Positions 1 to 9,947 of a stretch of DNA of 64,000 nt are shown here, piece by piece. The notes beneath the pieces were generated by a model that saw only the letters and a program-made list of their open reading frames with translations, did no database searches and was not told the origin of the DNA. The position numbers and the translations under genes were made by a program. Source of the DNA: Secundilactobacillus odoratitofui DSM 19909 = JCM 15043 (GTDB taxonomy: Bacteria > Bacillota > Bacilli > Lactobacillales > Lactobacillaceae). Numbering within the stretch: position 1 is the stretch's first letter; each line of letters starts with the position of its first letter. The stretch is taken from contig NZ_AZEE01000025.1 in assembly GCF_001434895.1 (NCBI RefSeq), forward strand, positions 1-64,000. Direction: 5' to 3'.

Positions 1-3000
1 GCCGTTGAAGTACTGTTGATGGCCGTGATGTCATCGTTTAGGTGATCAGCCGTGGCTGCTGACACGATTCCGTCAATCAGAGCCGATTGTTTAGCTGCTT
101 CCTGAGAGGCGGCAGTTGCGACGGCAGTCTCACTGGAAGCAACGACAGATGCAGAACTTGCAGAAGCACTATTACCAGCACTCGCAAAATCACTGGCCGC
201 CTTAGCGGCACTACTTGCAGCATTAGCTGCTGTCGAAGCAGCAGTTGAAGCGGTATTGATTGCTGAACTTACGCTGTTAATTGCTGTCAAAGCAGAAGTA
301 ATCGTTGAATCATCTGAATAGTCAGTGTGCATACTTGAAACTGCATTTACAGCACTAGTGGCATTATCAGAAACAGTAGACAATGCCGTTGAAGCCTTAC
401 CCGCATCGATTGCCGAACTTGCTGCAGCTGAAGCATCCGCATTCATATGTGCATTGTTCGCATCAGCGACAATACCAGCAATCTTAGCTGCTTCATTGGC
501 AGCGATGACAGACTGCTCACTTGCAATCGATGATTGAGCGGCAGCTGATAATGAATCGCCCGTAACAGCTGCACTATCACTGCTTGCTGCATTGGTAACG
601 GCTGAAGTTGCAAAACCATTTGCTGACGTTGCAGCATTCGAGGCAGCAGTTGATGCAGATTGAATTGCTACACTCACGATATTGATGGCAGCAGATGCAG
701 ATTGCAATGCAGAATTATTTGAATAATCACTAAGCAAAGCTGCAATTGAAGCACTGGCATCCTTCGCTGTTGTTGATTCAGATGATTGATTAGCATCTGC
801 AGTCGCTGCTGTTGCACTATCAGAAGCTGCACTGGCATCTTTATTCATGTGCCAGTCCATAACTTGTGTCGTATTATCATTTGCAGCAATGACACTGTTT
901 TGAGCATCTTGAGCAGCAATGGAAGCTGACTTAACGCTTGTTAATGCTGAAGCAACGATCGTACTTGCTGTGGTCAAATCCTTCGCTGCAATTGCACTCG
1001 ACAGCGCCGAAATAGCACTGGTAACTGCAGTCACAGTCGATGTTGTTGTATCGTTATTTTTTGCAATGTTATCTGAAATCTGAGCGACCGCTGTAGAAGA
1101 AGCAGTTACGCTGGCAGAATCATCAGAATAATCTGAAAGTGCGCTGTTGATACTCGTAATATCACTATTAACAGATTTAATTGCGTTACCAGTAGTCGTA
1201 GCGTAACTGTTGGCAGACGTTAACGCATTATTAAGATCCTGCGTATAAGTCCAACCCGTATAAGCATCGGAATCACTGGCAATTGCATTACTACCAGTAG
1301 TTAAATCATTGTTATTGTTAAATGCATTTGATCCAGCAACATAACTAGTCATGGCGCTGGCAACACTATTGTAATTACCAGCTGTAATTGCACTGCTCAT
1401 ATCAGATACTGCACTTATCATCTCGCTGTATGCACTGCTTGCAGCTGTTGAAACGTCAGCGATACTGTCAAGAACCGACTTAGCATTAGCAAGTAATGCC
1501 GCTACCGAAGAATTTGATGCGTTACTTGCAGCAGCGGTTGATAATGCATTATAACTTGCAAGAGCACTATTGTAGTCATTATTTACCGTGGTTGAAGTGG
1601 CAGCCAAACTGGCTACGGTTGAACTTGCGGAAGCGACTGAGGTTGCAATGTTAATATTATTTGCAATCGAAGTAGCCTCTGCACCAGTCACCAAGACATT
1701 GTCATTAGCAAGAGTTAAATTAGCGAACGCAACTTGTAAACCGGCCGATAATACAGTCATTCCAGAAGCGTTACCAGCCACATCAGCAGCACTGATTGCG
1801 TTCGAAAGTGTTGTAATATCCGCATAGATTGAACCAGCAGCAGAACTTTGAGTATTCAAGCTTTTTACTCGATCTGATAGCATTGACATCAGCGTTGTTA
1901 AGCTTGAATCATTGGCAACGTACCCGCTAACGGTGGTGCTGGCACTGGTAAGCAATGTATTACCTGAGGTAGTAGCGGTATTTACTTGTGTTGAAGTTGC
2001 TTTTGCAGTTATAGAGATTGAATTAGCAACTGAAACTGCGTTGTCGATGGTGATACGGTCGGAAGCTGTAGAAGTAGCAGTTTGTCCTGTCGTATTCGTT
2101 GCAGTAGCACTGGTGCTTGCCTGTGTAGCAGTTGTCGAAGCAGTTACAACTTCATTGGATAATGAAGCTGCATCGATACCGTAGCTTTCAGAAACTAAAT
2201 CTGTATTAACAACTGCTGATACTGCGCCAAGACTTGTCAGTGTATCACTGATTGCCAGTAACGAGGCTTGTAAGTCTGCAATTGCTGAATTAGCAAGTAC
2301 AACTGCTGCGCTAAGGCTTAGATCAGACACACCATAACTCGTAATGCCACTTTGCAAAGTAGCCACACTATTTTGCAATGCCAAAATTGAATTGTTTAAT
2401 GCAGTGCTCTCTGCAGTCCAGGTATCGATAGCAGTAGATGCAGCACTTGATACTGTCAATAAATCATTTCTTGAAGATGCTGCTGTCGAAGCTTCTGAGT
2501 ATGCTTGCGCTGCTTCAGTTGTAGCGATGGATGCAGAACTAATTGTGGCTTGATTTACAAGCACTTCGATAAAAGCTGATTCAATACCAACAAAATTGTT
2601 CGCATTAACAAATGAAGATATATCTGAAAAGGCAGAAGTCAATGCGCCAACTGCACTACTGACAGCATCACTATTACTCATGTAATCTGAATAAGCTGCG
2701 TCTCTCTCAGTAGCTAGCGATTGCAACTTTGTATCAGAAGTACTGTACGAAATACCACTTGTTAAACTCAAATTCTCAATTGAAGTTGAAACTGACGCTG
2801 CCGATGAATTAATACCACTAGCTTCTAGGCCTACTCCATTGTTATACAAATCTTCTGCATAATCTACGACGCTTCCATCCATGTAAGAATTCATTACTGT
2901 CGCAATTGAATTATATACATCAAAAGCAGATATTGCAGCACCGAGATCACTAGCTGTAGATGCCGACGTAAAATCAGTAGCATATGATCCAGCCGATTCA

Positions 3001-4808
3001 GCTGCAATCGAATTTGATATCGGAGATACGTAGCTTACTATTTCGCTGAATTGGTTGATTGCACTCAATAATGATGCGTCAGAACTATTACTGCCATACT
3101 TGCTTTCAAGACCAGCAAGCAACTGATCTATACCTGAATAACCGTTCATGAAATTATTGTAGTTGTTTACATTTTTTGCAGCAGATGTATTCCAATTGTT
3201 TAAATTAGCCCATGCCAAGGATTGTGCCTTAACGGTTAAACTTGAAACTGTTACAACTCCAGTTGAAGCGGCTGAAATTCTAGTCTTTAAATCTGTAACA
3301 TTATTGTTTAATTCAGAAATCGTACTTACTGGCTGTGTCTTATTTAAGATAGAGGCCATAATTGCGGAGGTCGTTTCTGCATTTGTCACTTCATTAGATA
3401 GTGCAATATACGCACTTGAAATGTCGCTCGTTGCCGATGAACCGGCCAAATCCGGATATTTTGTAATCCCACTTGCTAGGGTGCTTGCGTCTTGTAACTC
3501 ACCTTGCAAAGAATCGATAACTGTTTTAGTCACAGTACTCTCAATGCTTGCCATACTTGCAACATTTGTGTTCATAACACTGTTAGCTGACGAAGTTGCT
3601 GATGCAGCCGCTGCAAGTGAAGTTGTTAATTGGGTTAAAGTAGTGGAAGCAGCAGCAATTGATGCTGAGTCAGTCATTGTTGCCAGATTTGATATAAGGT
3701 TACTTAGGCTGGCTCCTAACGCTAAATAGCTAGCAGCTACAGAATCAGTAGTTCCAAATAGCGCCAAATACGTGTTAAAAATTGCTGTTGAGGCAGAGGT
3801 TAACGAAACCGCGTGATCAGCGTATCCTGAAGCAATTGCTAAATAAAAGCCGACACTACCCACCATTGAATTTGTTGCAATTTCAGAAACTGCCGAACTC
3901 AACGAACTAGCGTACGATTCCGCTGCTGCAATAGCATCAGCCATATCAGCAACCGATGCATTTACTGTGGCTGTAGTCATCGCCTTAACCATCGGCGTTC
4001 TCAAAACAACCGACTCCCGAGTATCAGAAGAAGCGGCAGCATTAGAAGCAGCAGTTAAACTATCACTCAAGGTCGAGTTAATATCTGATGTCGTGTCTGA
4101 GCTGCCATTAGTAGCCGCATCACTCAACATCCCACTAACATCCGAACTACCACCCGAAATAGCGGCAGTATCCGAGCTAGCAGAAGCACTTAAATCATTA
4201 CCACTCGCAGGGTCACTTGCAGAATTACTATCCGCACTCTGGCTGACCGTAGTCGGTGTAGCGCTAACATTGTCACTACTACTTGTCCCAGCACTGGTAG
4301 TATCGCTTTCTGTACTGCTTGCCGTCGTTGTGCCGGCGGATTGCGTTGATTGCACACTGGTATTATTGGCGTCATCTGAGGCCAATTCGTTGGTTGACTT
4401 GTCAGTGGTTTCATCGGCGACTTTCACGGAAGTGCTGGCGTCGTCTGAAGTTGCACTTGAAGAAACGCTGCTTACTGCGGCAACGCTGGTATCGGCAGCC
4501 ATACTAGTTGTACTGGCTGCTGTAGCACTTTGCTGTAAAGTGTACGTATCTGATTGCAGTGACGTCCCCGAACTGGTGGCGTTGGATGCAGAATCAGGTG
4601 AATTGTTGTTTGTGGTTGCAACTGTATCGGCGTCCGCAACGGTACCGCCATCAATCACATAACCGCTGATTGAGGTGAAGAAAAGCAGGATGGCACTGTA
4701 CATCCATCGCTTCCCAGCCTTAAACATCTTATAATGACGCTTTTCGGTCACGTCATTATCATTCTTTGGATTTCTAAATCGACTACTCATATAGTTGGTT
4801 GCCCCCAT
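1..4808 (-). CDS. Serine-rich repeat surface adhesin, 5' part only (runs off the window)
   Basis: About 1,600 codons are visible; the C-terminus lies beyond position 1. The protein is almost wholly Ser, Ala, Thr, Asn and Asp, as in serine-rich repeat glycoproteins exported by SecA2/SecY2 and heavily O-glycosylated. Residues 27-35 read KMFKAGKRW, a close match to the KxYKxGKxW accessory-Sec signal motif (Phe for Tyr), followed by a hydrophobic segment ending near GYVIDGG. No LPXTG anchor is visible because the C-terminus is missing. Start: ATG at 4808 has AGGAG about 15 nt upstream; an in-frame ATG at 4790 is the alternative. The two glycosylation genes lie just upstream and probably share its transcript. 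The C-terminal part in the window becomes an ordered 135-residue repeat. Family assignment rests on composition and signal motif, not on a search. Confidence 0.88.
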   Translation of the reverse strand, partial: MGATNYMSSRFRNPKNDNDVTEKRHYKMFKAGKRWMYSAILLFFTSISGYVIDGGTVADADTVATTNNNSPDSASNATSSGTSLQSDTYTLQQSATAASTTSMAADTSVAAVSSVSSSATSDDASTSVKVADETTDKSTNELASDDANNTSVQSTQSAGTTTASSTESDTTSAGTSSSDNVSATPTTVSQSADSNSASDPASGNDLSASASSDTAAISGGSSDVSGMLSDAATNGSSDTTSDINSTLSDSLTAASNAAASSDTRESVVLRTPMVKAMTTATVNASVADMADAIAAAESYASSLSSAVSEIATNSMVGSVGFYLAIASGYADHAVSLTSASTAIFNTYLALFGTTDSVAASYLALGASLSNLISNLATMTDSASIAAASTTLTQLTTSLAAAASATSSANSVMNTNVASMASIESTVTKTVIDSLQGELQDASTLASGITKYPDLAGSSATSDISSAYIALSNEVTNAETTSAIMASILNKTQPVSTISELNNNVTDLKTRISAASTGVVTVSSLTVKAQSLAWANLNNWNTSAAKNVNNYNNFMNGYSGIDQLLAGLESKYGSNSSDASLLSAINQFSEIVSYVSPISNSIAAESAGSYATDFTSASTASDLGAAISAFDVYNSIATVMNSYMDGSVVDYAEDLYNNGVGLEASGINSSAASVSTSIENLSLTSGISYSTSDTKLQSLATERDAAYSDYMSNSDAVSSAVGALTSAFSDISSFVNANNFVGIESAFIEVLVNQATISSASIATTEAAQAYSEASTAASSRNDLLTVSSAASTAIDTWTAESTALNNSILALQNSVATLQSGITSYGVSDLSLSAAVVLANSAIADLQASLLAISDTLTSLGAVSAVVNTDLVSESYGIDAASLSNEVVTASTTATQASTSATATNTTGQTATSTASDRITIDNAVSVANSISITAKATSTQVNTATTSGNTLLTSASTTVSGYVANDSSLTTLMSMLSDRVKSLNTQSSAAGSIYADITTLSNAISAADVAGNASGMTVLSAGLQVAFANLTLANDNVLVTGAEATSIANNINIATSVASASSTVASLAATSTTVNNDYNSALASYNALSTAAASNASNSSVAALLANAKSVLDSIADVSTAASSAYSEMISAVSDMSSAITAGNYNSVASAMTSYVAGSNAFNNNNDLTTGSNAIASDSDAYTGWTYTQDLNNALTSANSYATTTGNAIKSVNSDITSINSALSDYSDDSASVTASSTAVAQISDNIAKNNDTTTSTVTAVTSAISALSSAIAAKDLTTASTIVASALTSVKSASIAAQDAQNSVIAANDNTTQVMDWHMNKDASAASDSATAATADANQSSESTTAKDASASIAALLSDYSNNSALQSASAAINIVSVAIQSASTAASNAATSANGFATSAVTNAASSDSAAVTGDSLSAAAQSSIASEQSVIAANEAAKIAGIVADANNAHMNADASAAASSAIDAGKASTALSTVSDNATSAVNAVSSMHTDYSDDSTITSALTAINSVSSAINTASTAASTAANAASSAAKAASDFASAGNSASASSASVVASSETAVATAASQEAAKQSALIDGIVSAATADHLNDDITAINSTST
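3..1260 (-). repeat. Tandem 405-bp (135-codon) repeats inside the adhesin gene
   Basis: A (S/T)DYS(D/N)(D/N)S motif recurs with its Tyr codon at 1128-1130, 723-725 and 318-320, exactly 405 bp apart each time. A second landmark, (D/A)H(M/L)N, falls at about 849, 447 and 42, that is 402 and 405 bp apart. Between them each unit carries an alternating Ser/Ala/Thr stretch. At least three units are visible and the array runs off the left edge. Units further upstream in the gene (above about 1,300) are much more diverged. Confidence 0.8.
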
Positions 4809-4826
4809 TTCATAAAAAAGCTACTC

Positions 4827-5534
4827 CTAGCTCATAATTAACTCTGCGTCATACTTCTTAACTTCATTGCTTAAAAAATAATCAAAAGCGGTTTGTTCGC
4901 TATCGAACCAGCGATGTTCACCGTCGTAGTCCATGATTTCAAAACTCGTTTGGACCACTGGCCATTCGTTTTGCGTTTTACCCTTCAGGTGTTGCCACAT
5001 AAATGATGATTGTGCGCCGACTCGACCCTCACCGTTATAAAAGATGATGTGGGTCAAGCCGCCGTACGTCGTGTAGTACCGGGTAGCGGAGCGAAAACCG
5101 CGCCAATCCCAGATATCTGAAACCACGTTTTCCTCTCGCCGGTCCAAGTAGTTGAGCATCGATACTTGACCCAGCGGTTGTTCACCGAACAAATCAATGT
5201 CGATCATGGTCCGACCGTAATCTACCCCGTCGCGCTTAGCTCGAGCTAAGGCAAAATCGGTTCCCTCTAAATGATACTGAGTCTTATCGATTTCAGGATT
5301 GTAACGGTAATGAACAACCTTTTCTGGCATGTTTGTCGTGCCTAAGAACACATCGTACATATTTAATAAATCGCCACTATCCAGACCGTAGTCCTTCAAA
5401 TGGGCGTGTTGATTAGGAAAATACCCCCGCACAACGATTTTAGCTGCAATGCCTGCGTCCTTATCCTTCTTGACGGCCTCAGCGACTGCCGGGTCCAAGT
5501 TAGGATTATTTGATTTATCAACATATAGTTTCAT
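4827..5534 (-). CDS. Short GtfB-like protein: extended beta-sheet domain without a catalytic GT domain
   Basis: The 235-residue protein shares a segment with its neighbour: about residues 130-175 (VSDIWDWRGFRSATRYY, then a Gly-rich turn and FYNGEG) align with VDFYDTRGFVSKTQYI and YLDRDG in the 644-residue protein. This corresponds to the extended beta-sheet (DUF1975-like) domain of GtfA/GtfB and TarM-type enzymes. The GT-B Rossmann halves and the EX7E motif are absent. GtfB proteins of adhesin loci are usually about 440 residues and act as non-catalytic partners of GtfA, so this could be a minimal partner or a truncated gene. It ends about 18-36 bp before the adhesin start and begins 17 bp after the upstream gene, so it is in one operon with both. 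Confidence 0.6.
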   Translation of the reverse strand: MKLYVDKSNNPNLDPAVAEAVKKDKDAGIAAKIVVRGYFPNQHAHLKDYGLDSGDLLNMYDVFLGTTNMPEKVVHYRYNPEIDKTQYHLEGTDFALARAKRDGVDYGRTMIDIDLFGEQPLGQVSMLNYLDRREENVVSDIWDWRGFRSATRYYTTYGGLTHIIFYNGEGRVGAQSSFMWQHLKGKTQNEWPVVQTSFEIMDYDGEHRWFDSEQTAFDYFLSNEVKKYDAELIMS

Positions 5535-5551
5535 AACTAGCCCTCCAGTCG

Positions 5552-7486
5552 CTAATTGCGTTTAAAGTATTTGACAGACTTCGGACCGCGCCACGTCACT
5601 TCGTTGGCACGTTGCCCCATCTGATACTGGGTGTCCATTTCACCCTTATAAGCAACGCCATAGCGTGGTAAATCATAGTGTTGCTTGTAAAGTTCCGGCC
5701 ACTGCTTGTTGGCGTCATCAATCAAGGCCTTCCAAGCATCCCAGACTGTTTCTTCATAGAATCGTTTACTCAAGTCATAGGCTTGGTCAGACAAATCTTG
5801 GAGCTTCTTATCACTGCTGAAGACTTCGTAGAATCGATCGGCCATTTCCTTAACAAAGAGGTTTTCTTGTCCCTGTGGTGCCCAACGCGTCAAGTAACCG
5901 TTCTTACCGTGAATGATCAGGTCATTTGGCCCGTAGTTCACGTCGGTGGAGATAGCTGGTTCACCGTTAGCCATGGCTTCCATCATCGAAATATTGAAAC
6001 CTTCCATAATTGACGCTAAGGCGTAAACCTGGTGAGAGCGGTGAATGCGATATAACTCATCGCGATCCGTAATGTAGTTGTGTAAGGTCACCACGTCGGA
6101 TTCGAGGCGCCTGGCCTTGGTGATATCATCCGTTGGCTTATCCTGATCATCTAACATGGTTGGCTTATCTAATTTGAAATCTTCGAACAGTTTGAGCAAA
6201 TCGCGGTTAGTTTGGTTGTTGTTGCTGCCATCAAAGTAGCCGTAGACGTCCAAATGGGCATTTAAGCCGGGATGTTCGCGATTAGCAATCATCAAAGCTT
6301 CCGTAACAGCGTTGATTCGCTTATCAGGCGCTCGACGGACGATCATCAAAACGGAATGCGGATCACGTTCATTCATTGGGACGCGGTCTAAGTCCCGAAT
6401 CGCTTGTGGTACGACCCCAACTGGAATCGTGAAGCCAGTTGCGTTTGATTTATAACGCTTATTGACATCTCGACGTTGCTTGTTAGTCGCCGAAATAATC
6501 GCGTTGAATCGATTATTGTTGATTAAATCATATTCATAGTTGTTGTTAGCATCCGTTGTCATCACGTCGCGAGTATCAGAGGCGTGCAAGTTATGCAGAT
6601 GCAGTGCCTTATAGGCTGGTTGTGACATGTTCACCATGCCATCACCAGCTGCACTGGTTCGGTCAGAAATGAAGACGTTCGGTGTTTTTTCACTGAAAAA
6701 GTCGTTGTTCAAATCATCTAAGAAGGTCTTAGTTAATTCGTCAAATGAATCGATCATGTAGGTAAAGCCGTTTGGTTTGATCAGACGGTAGCCTGTGACA
6801 AACGTTTCTTCCTTCGGTGCTTCAAACTTGCCTTCTTTAAACTCAGTCCCGTTTAATTCAGCGTTAGCTTTACGTTGACCCTCGGCCTCAAAAAACTTTC
6901 GTCGTCGAAGATTTATCTCGCTTGTACGTAACGGCTTTTTGCGTAAAAATTCCTCAATGACTGGACGGCCGTCACGATCCAGGTAGACGTTGGTGTTTGG
7001 CGTGCCATCCGGATCAATATACTGGGTTTTTGAAACAAAACCACGGGTATCGTAAAAATCTACCTTATATAAGTTACCGAAATGTTCAAACACTTCCGTA
7101 AAGGTAACAATGTTGTCATGTTTGGCATCCGTATGAATGCGACCCATAAACTTAGTTTTTTCGTTGTCTTCCCAGACCATGGTCACTTCTGGGTTCTTTT
7201 CGTCAGGTTCCAAGATTGCCGGCGTTCGACCGCCCCAATCAACATCCTGAGCGTGAACTGGGTGTTCTGGTACGTATTCAGTCTGTGCGTAGTAATCAAA
7301 CAAGTTGATCAGTTCCGCATCGTTAATGTTCCATGCGAGAATATCGCGGTGACCAGTTTGCGTGTAAGTCCGGGTCACAATTTTAAATGACACTTCATTC
7401 TTGCGGAATAGTAAGCCACGCTGTACCTGTGCATGTTCGATACCTGAACCCTGCTCAGCGACGCGTTCATTTACAAAGAAATACAT
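5552..7486 (-). CDS. GT4-family glycosyltransferase, GtfA/TarM type (adhesin O-glycosylation)
   Basis: The 644-residue protein starts with a GtfA-like segment (GSGIEHAQVQR, then LLFRK), has a beta-sheet insertion at about residues 110-200, and a C-terminal GT-B half. The EX7E motif of retaining GT4 enzymes is EGFNISMME at residues 495-503, followed by GEPAIST. It probably transfers GlcNAc or glucose from a UDP-sugar to Ser/Thr of the downstream adhesin in the cytosol; teichoic-acid glycosylation (TagE/TarM) is the main alternative. The RBS GGGGG lies about 9 nt before ATG 7486. The order gtf-gtf-adhesin differs from the common arrangement in which gtf genes follow the adhesin and sec genes. 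Confidence 0.8.
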   Translation of the reverse strand: MYFFVNERVAEQGSGIEHAQVQRGLLFRKNEVSFKIVTRTYTQTGHRDILAWNINDAELINLFDYYAQTEYVPEHPVHAQDVDWGGRTPAILEPDEKNPEVTMVWEDNEKTKFMGRIHTDAKHDNIVTFTEVFEHFGNLYKVDFYDTRGFVSKTQYIDPDGTPNTNVYLDRDGRPVIEEFLRKKPLRTSEINLRRRKFFEAEGQRKANAELNGTEFKEGKFEAPKEETFVTGYRLIKPNGFTYMIDSFDELTKTFLDDLNNDFFSEKTPNVFISDRTSAAGDGMVNMSQPAYKALHLHNLHASDTRDVMTTDANNNYEYDLINNNRFNAIISATNKQRRDVNKRYKSNATGFTIPVGVVPQAIRDLDRVPMNERDPHSVLMIVRRAPDKRINAVTEALMIANREHPGLNAHLDVYGYFDGSNNNQTNRDLLKLFEDFKLDKPTMLDDQDKPTDDITKARRLESDVVTLHNYITDRDELYRIHRSHQVYALASIMEGFNISMMEAMANGEPAISTDVNYGPNDLIIHGKNGYLTRWAPQGQENLFVKEMADRFYEVFSSDKKLQDLSDQAYDLSKRFYEETVWDAWKALIDDANKQWPELYKQHYDLPRYGVAYKGEMDTQYQMGQRANEVTWRGPKSVKYFKRN

Positions 7487-8427
7487 ATTAAGTTACCCCC
7501 GTAACGTAAAAAAATGCCTGTAAGTTCGATACTCCTACATATCGTTTAATGTGTTAACCATTAAGGTTATAACACTCGTGACTATAAATATCGTAACTTC
7601 CATTATACTAAATGTAAGTGAAAATAACAGCATTTAAAGCATAATCTTAACAATTTTACGACGTTATTTGATTTCCTCAAATAATATAAATTCACTTTTC
7701 TGTGTAGGTGACTCACCATGATCAAACAGCAGGTTGAGTGGACGATCAATTTTGACTTATGTTCATAACATTTGAATCCAAAAAGCATGACTATTTAAAT
7801 TGACTTTGATTAGTTTTTTACCAGTTTCTCCATCTGGCAAAAGCCCGGTATAATCCTTTTAATCGGAATTCTCTCTTCTCAAGGCATCAATAATAGTTTA
7901 CTTCCCTATCATAATCAACTTACCTTTGAAAAAACTTAAAACTCGCATTTAAAACTCAAACAAAAGTAAGTCACCCTTACCCAATGAATTCCCCGTTACC
8001 ACAATGGGTGATAAGTCCTGTTATAACGGGATTTAGTAGTTTAAATTTATCACGACTTTTACGGGTTTGTCGATAAGTATAGCAGGATAAGTTATGGTAT
8101 TAATGACCTTTTCAGTATTATACTCCTACTTATTTATGATGATTTCATAAATTTGGAGATTTTCATTAAATTATCGGCACTGAAAGTAGTCAGAATCAAG
8201 TGAGGTCAAAATTAGAAATGTCGAGCTTAGTTTCCAGGACTTTCTCAGCACATTTATTCAAAAAATAATCCAACGTATTAATTAAAGTAATACCTTTCTG
8301 CACCTACATTGTAGTCGGTTAAAAAATTTTTAGTTGGAAAATGCAATTTTTTATTCTTGATTTAAGATTATTGGAGTATGATTAGAGCTGTAACTACATA
8401 TTAATAATTCGAAAGTAGGTTTTAAAC
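7487..8427. other. AT-rich 940-bp intergenic region
   Basis: This gap separates the divergent glycosyltransferase and dehydrogenase genes. I see no convincing gene; the only reading frame over 60 codons (7603-7788 minus) has atypical composition and no good RBS. A partial inverted repeat, CCCGTTA (7992-7998) and TAACGGG (8024-8030), could be a protein-binding site or a weak hairpin. Confidence 0.5.
7602..7630 (-). promoter_or_regulatory. Possible promoter of the glycosyltransferase-adhesin operon
   Basis: On the minus strand a perfect TATAAT -10 (7607-7602) is preceded by AT-rich DNA, with only a weak -35 (CTGTTA) at 17-bp spacing. It would give a leader of about 110 nt before the gene starting at 7486. 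Confidence 0.35.
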
Positions 8428-9516
8428 ATGTCTAAACGATACAGCAGCGACAAGATGAAAAAATTGGTTCGCGATATTTACAGTGCGTACGGTTTTAACG
8501 ACCAACAAGCACAACAAGTCGCAGACACACTTATTTATACCGACATGCACGGCATCGCCTCACACGGTGTTCAACGCATGGTGATGTACGATCACTTCAT
8601 TCAAAATGGTAAGGTTCGAGTGAAGAGCCAACCCGAAATTGTCACCGAAACCGATGTCAGTGCCGTTGTGGATGGTCACTTTGGCTTAGGTTCGCTCATC
8701 GGGACCTACAGCATGAACGTTGCCATCGAAAAGGCCAAAGCTCACGGTGTCGGCATCGTTGCCACCCGTAATTCCGGTCACTACGGTATTGCTGGCTTCT
8801 ACGCCAACATGGCGGCCGACCAAGGCTTGATTGGTTTATCTTCAACCAACTCGCGTCCTGCAATGTTACCAACACATGCCCTGCAAGCTTTCGTGGGCAC
8901 CAACCCAATTGCATTCGCAATGCCAGCCAAGCCACATAACTTCATCTATGACGCGGCCACTACAACCGTGCCTCAAGGCAAAATTGAAGTTTACCGGAAA
9001 TTGGAAAAAGACTTACCCGCATTCTGGGTTGCTAAGGAAGGCGACGAAGAAATCAACGACCACACCGATGACGTTGACTTGGACGCTTTGCGTGATCCAT
9101 ACTCACACGTCGGCTTAACTCCACTTGGTGGTGTTGAAGAAGCCACTGGTAGCCATAAGGGCTTCGGACTTGGTATGATTGTCGAAGTCTTCAGTGCAAT
9201 CTTATCTCAAGGGAACACTTCACCGGAAATCACCCCTGAAGACCTACAAGTTGGCCCTAGTCAAAGCTTCATTGCCATCGATCCATCAATCTTTGGTAAT
9301 CCCGATGCCATCATCAAGAAGTTCTCCGATTACCTGCAACAGATTCGTGAATTACCAGCCCGTCCAGGCAAAACAATTTACGTTCATGGTGATAAAGAAG
9401 CGATTGCTTATGACGATCGTAGCAAGAACGGTATCGTGGTTGACGACAAGACGTTAGCCGAAGTTACTGGCATTGCTGACCGGTTGGGTGTCACTTATGG
9501 TGATTTAACTGAATAA
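8428..9516 (+). CDS. Malate/L-sulfolactate dehydrogenase family NAD(P)-dependent oxidoreductase
   Basis: The 362-residue protein belongs to the Ldh2/MDH2 family, which differs in fold from classical lactate dehydrogenases. Visible family signatures are the HGIASHGVQRM segment (about 44-54, with the catalytic His), the VDGHFGLG turn (about 83-90), ATRNSGHYGIAGFY and the C-terminal SHKGFGLGM. Members oxidise or reduce malate, sulfolactate (ComC), ureidoglycolate or 2,3-diketogulonate; the substrate cannot be read from sequence. The RBS is weak (GTAGG). It is monocistronic, ends in a strong terminator at 9546-9592, and faces a phosphatase/ComA-like operon across an element pair. Confidence 0.85.
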   Translation: MSKRYSSDKMKKLVRDIYSAYGFNDQQAQQVADTLIYTDMHGIASHGVQRMVMYDHFIQNGKVRVKSQPEIVTETDVSAVVDGHFGLGSLIGTYSMNVAIEKAKAHGVGIVATRNSGHYGIAGFYANMAADQGLIGLSSTNSRPAMLPTHALQAFVGTNPIAFAMPAKPHNFIYDAATTTVPQGKIEVYRKLEKDLPAFWVAKEGDEEINDHTDDVDLDALRDPYSHVGLTPLGGVEEATGSHKGFGLGMIVEVFSAILSQGNTSPEITPEDLQVGPSQSFIAIDPSIFGNPDAIIKKFSDYLQQIRELPARPGKTIYVHGDKEAIAYDDRSKNGIVVDDKTLAEVTGIADRLGVTYGDLTE

Positions 9517-9545
9517 TTACGCCACATGTCACTGACGTCAAACTG

Positions 9546-9592
9546 AAACAAGCCATAGATAACGAAAATATCGTTGTCTATGGCTTGTTTTA
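9546..9592 (+). terminator. Rho-independent terminator of the dehydrogenase gene
   Basis: An almost perfect 20-bp stem starting AAACAAGCCATAGA and closing TCTATGGCTTGTTTT, with a short AAAT loop. The flanking A and T runs make it usable in both directions. Confidence 0.85.
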
Positions 9593-9639
9593 ATTTACCG
9601 CTATTAAAATTATTAATCATCACTGTCACGACCACTCCA

Positions 9640-9807
9640 GGTAACACGCCTTTTCAGCTGCTGTGGGACCGACTTCAGCCACGAAAAACACGTGTCTTCC
9701 GCCTCGCTTGTGAGCCTTCAAAACCCGAAGTCTCACAAACGTCCAGTTCGAGTAACCGCTAAAGCGCTAACTCGAACTTGTCACTGCAACTGAAAAACCG
9801 CGTTACC
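9640..9807 (+). repeat. Structured intergenic element, alpha subtype (left member of pair 1)
   Basis: P1 arms are 9640-9661 and 9786-9807 (GGTAAC...CAGCTGC with GCAACTG...GTTACC). The core GCTGTGGGACCG starts at 9659. P3 is TTGTGAG/CTCACAA and P4 is AGTTCGAGT/ACTCGAACT, followed by TTGTCACTGC. Its 5' flank (CCACTCCA) and 3' flank (CTTCCG, then CTCACGTTA) are shared with the other alpha copies. Confidence 0.85.
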
Positions 9808-9947
9808 TTCCGCTCACGTTACCATGATTATAGTAGTAATAATTGTCCTTCACCAAAAAGTTACTGAACAATCCGACTATCAACTATCGAATTCATGTAA
9901 CCAAAATTCGACAAATTTTCACCCACTACATAAGCCGTAGTGCCAGA

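Noticed and set aside
3163-4662. Long plus-strand reading frames (188 and 231 codons) opposite the adhesin
   Set aside because: They are Ala/Val/Leu-rich shadows produced by the Ser/Ala/Thr codons of the minus-strand adhesin, with no RBS or recognisable domain.
7603-7788. 61-codon minus-strand frame in the long intergenic gap
   Set aside because: Cys/His/Leu-rich composition typical of noncoding AT-rich DNA, no RBS, no similarity recognised.
8357-8382. TTGATT/TATGAT as promoter of the dehydrogenase gene
   Set aside because: The spacer is only 14 bp; no better match was seen, so no promoter is called.
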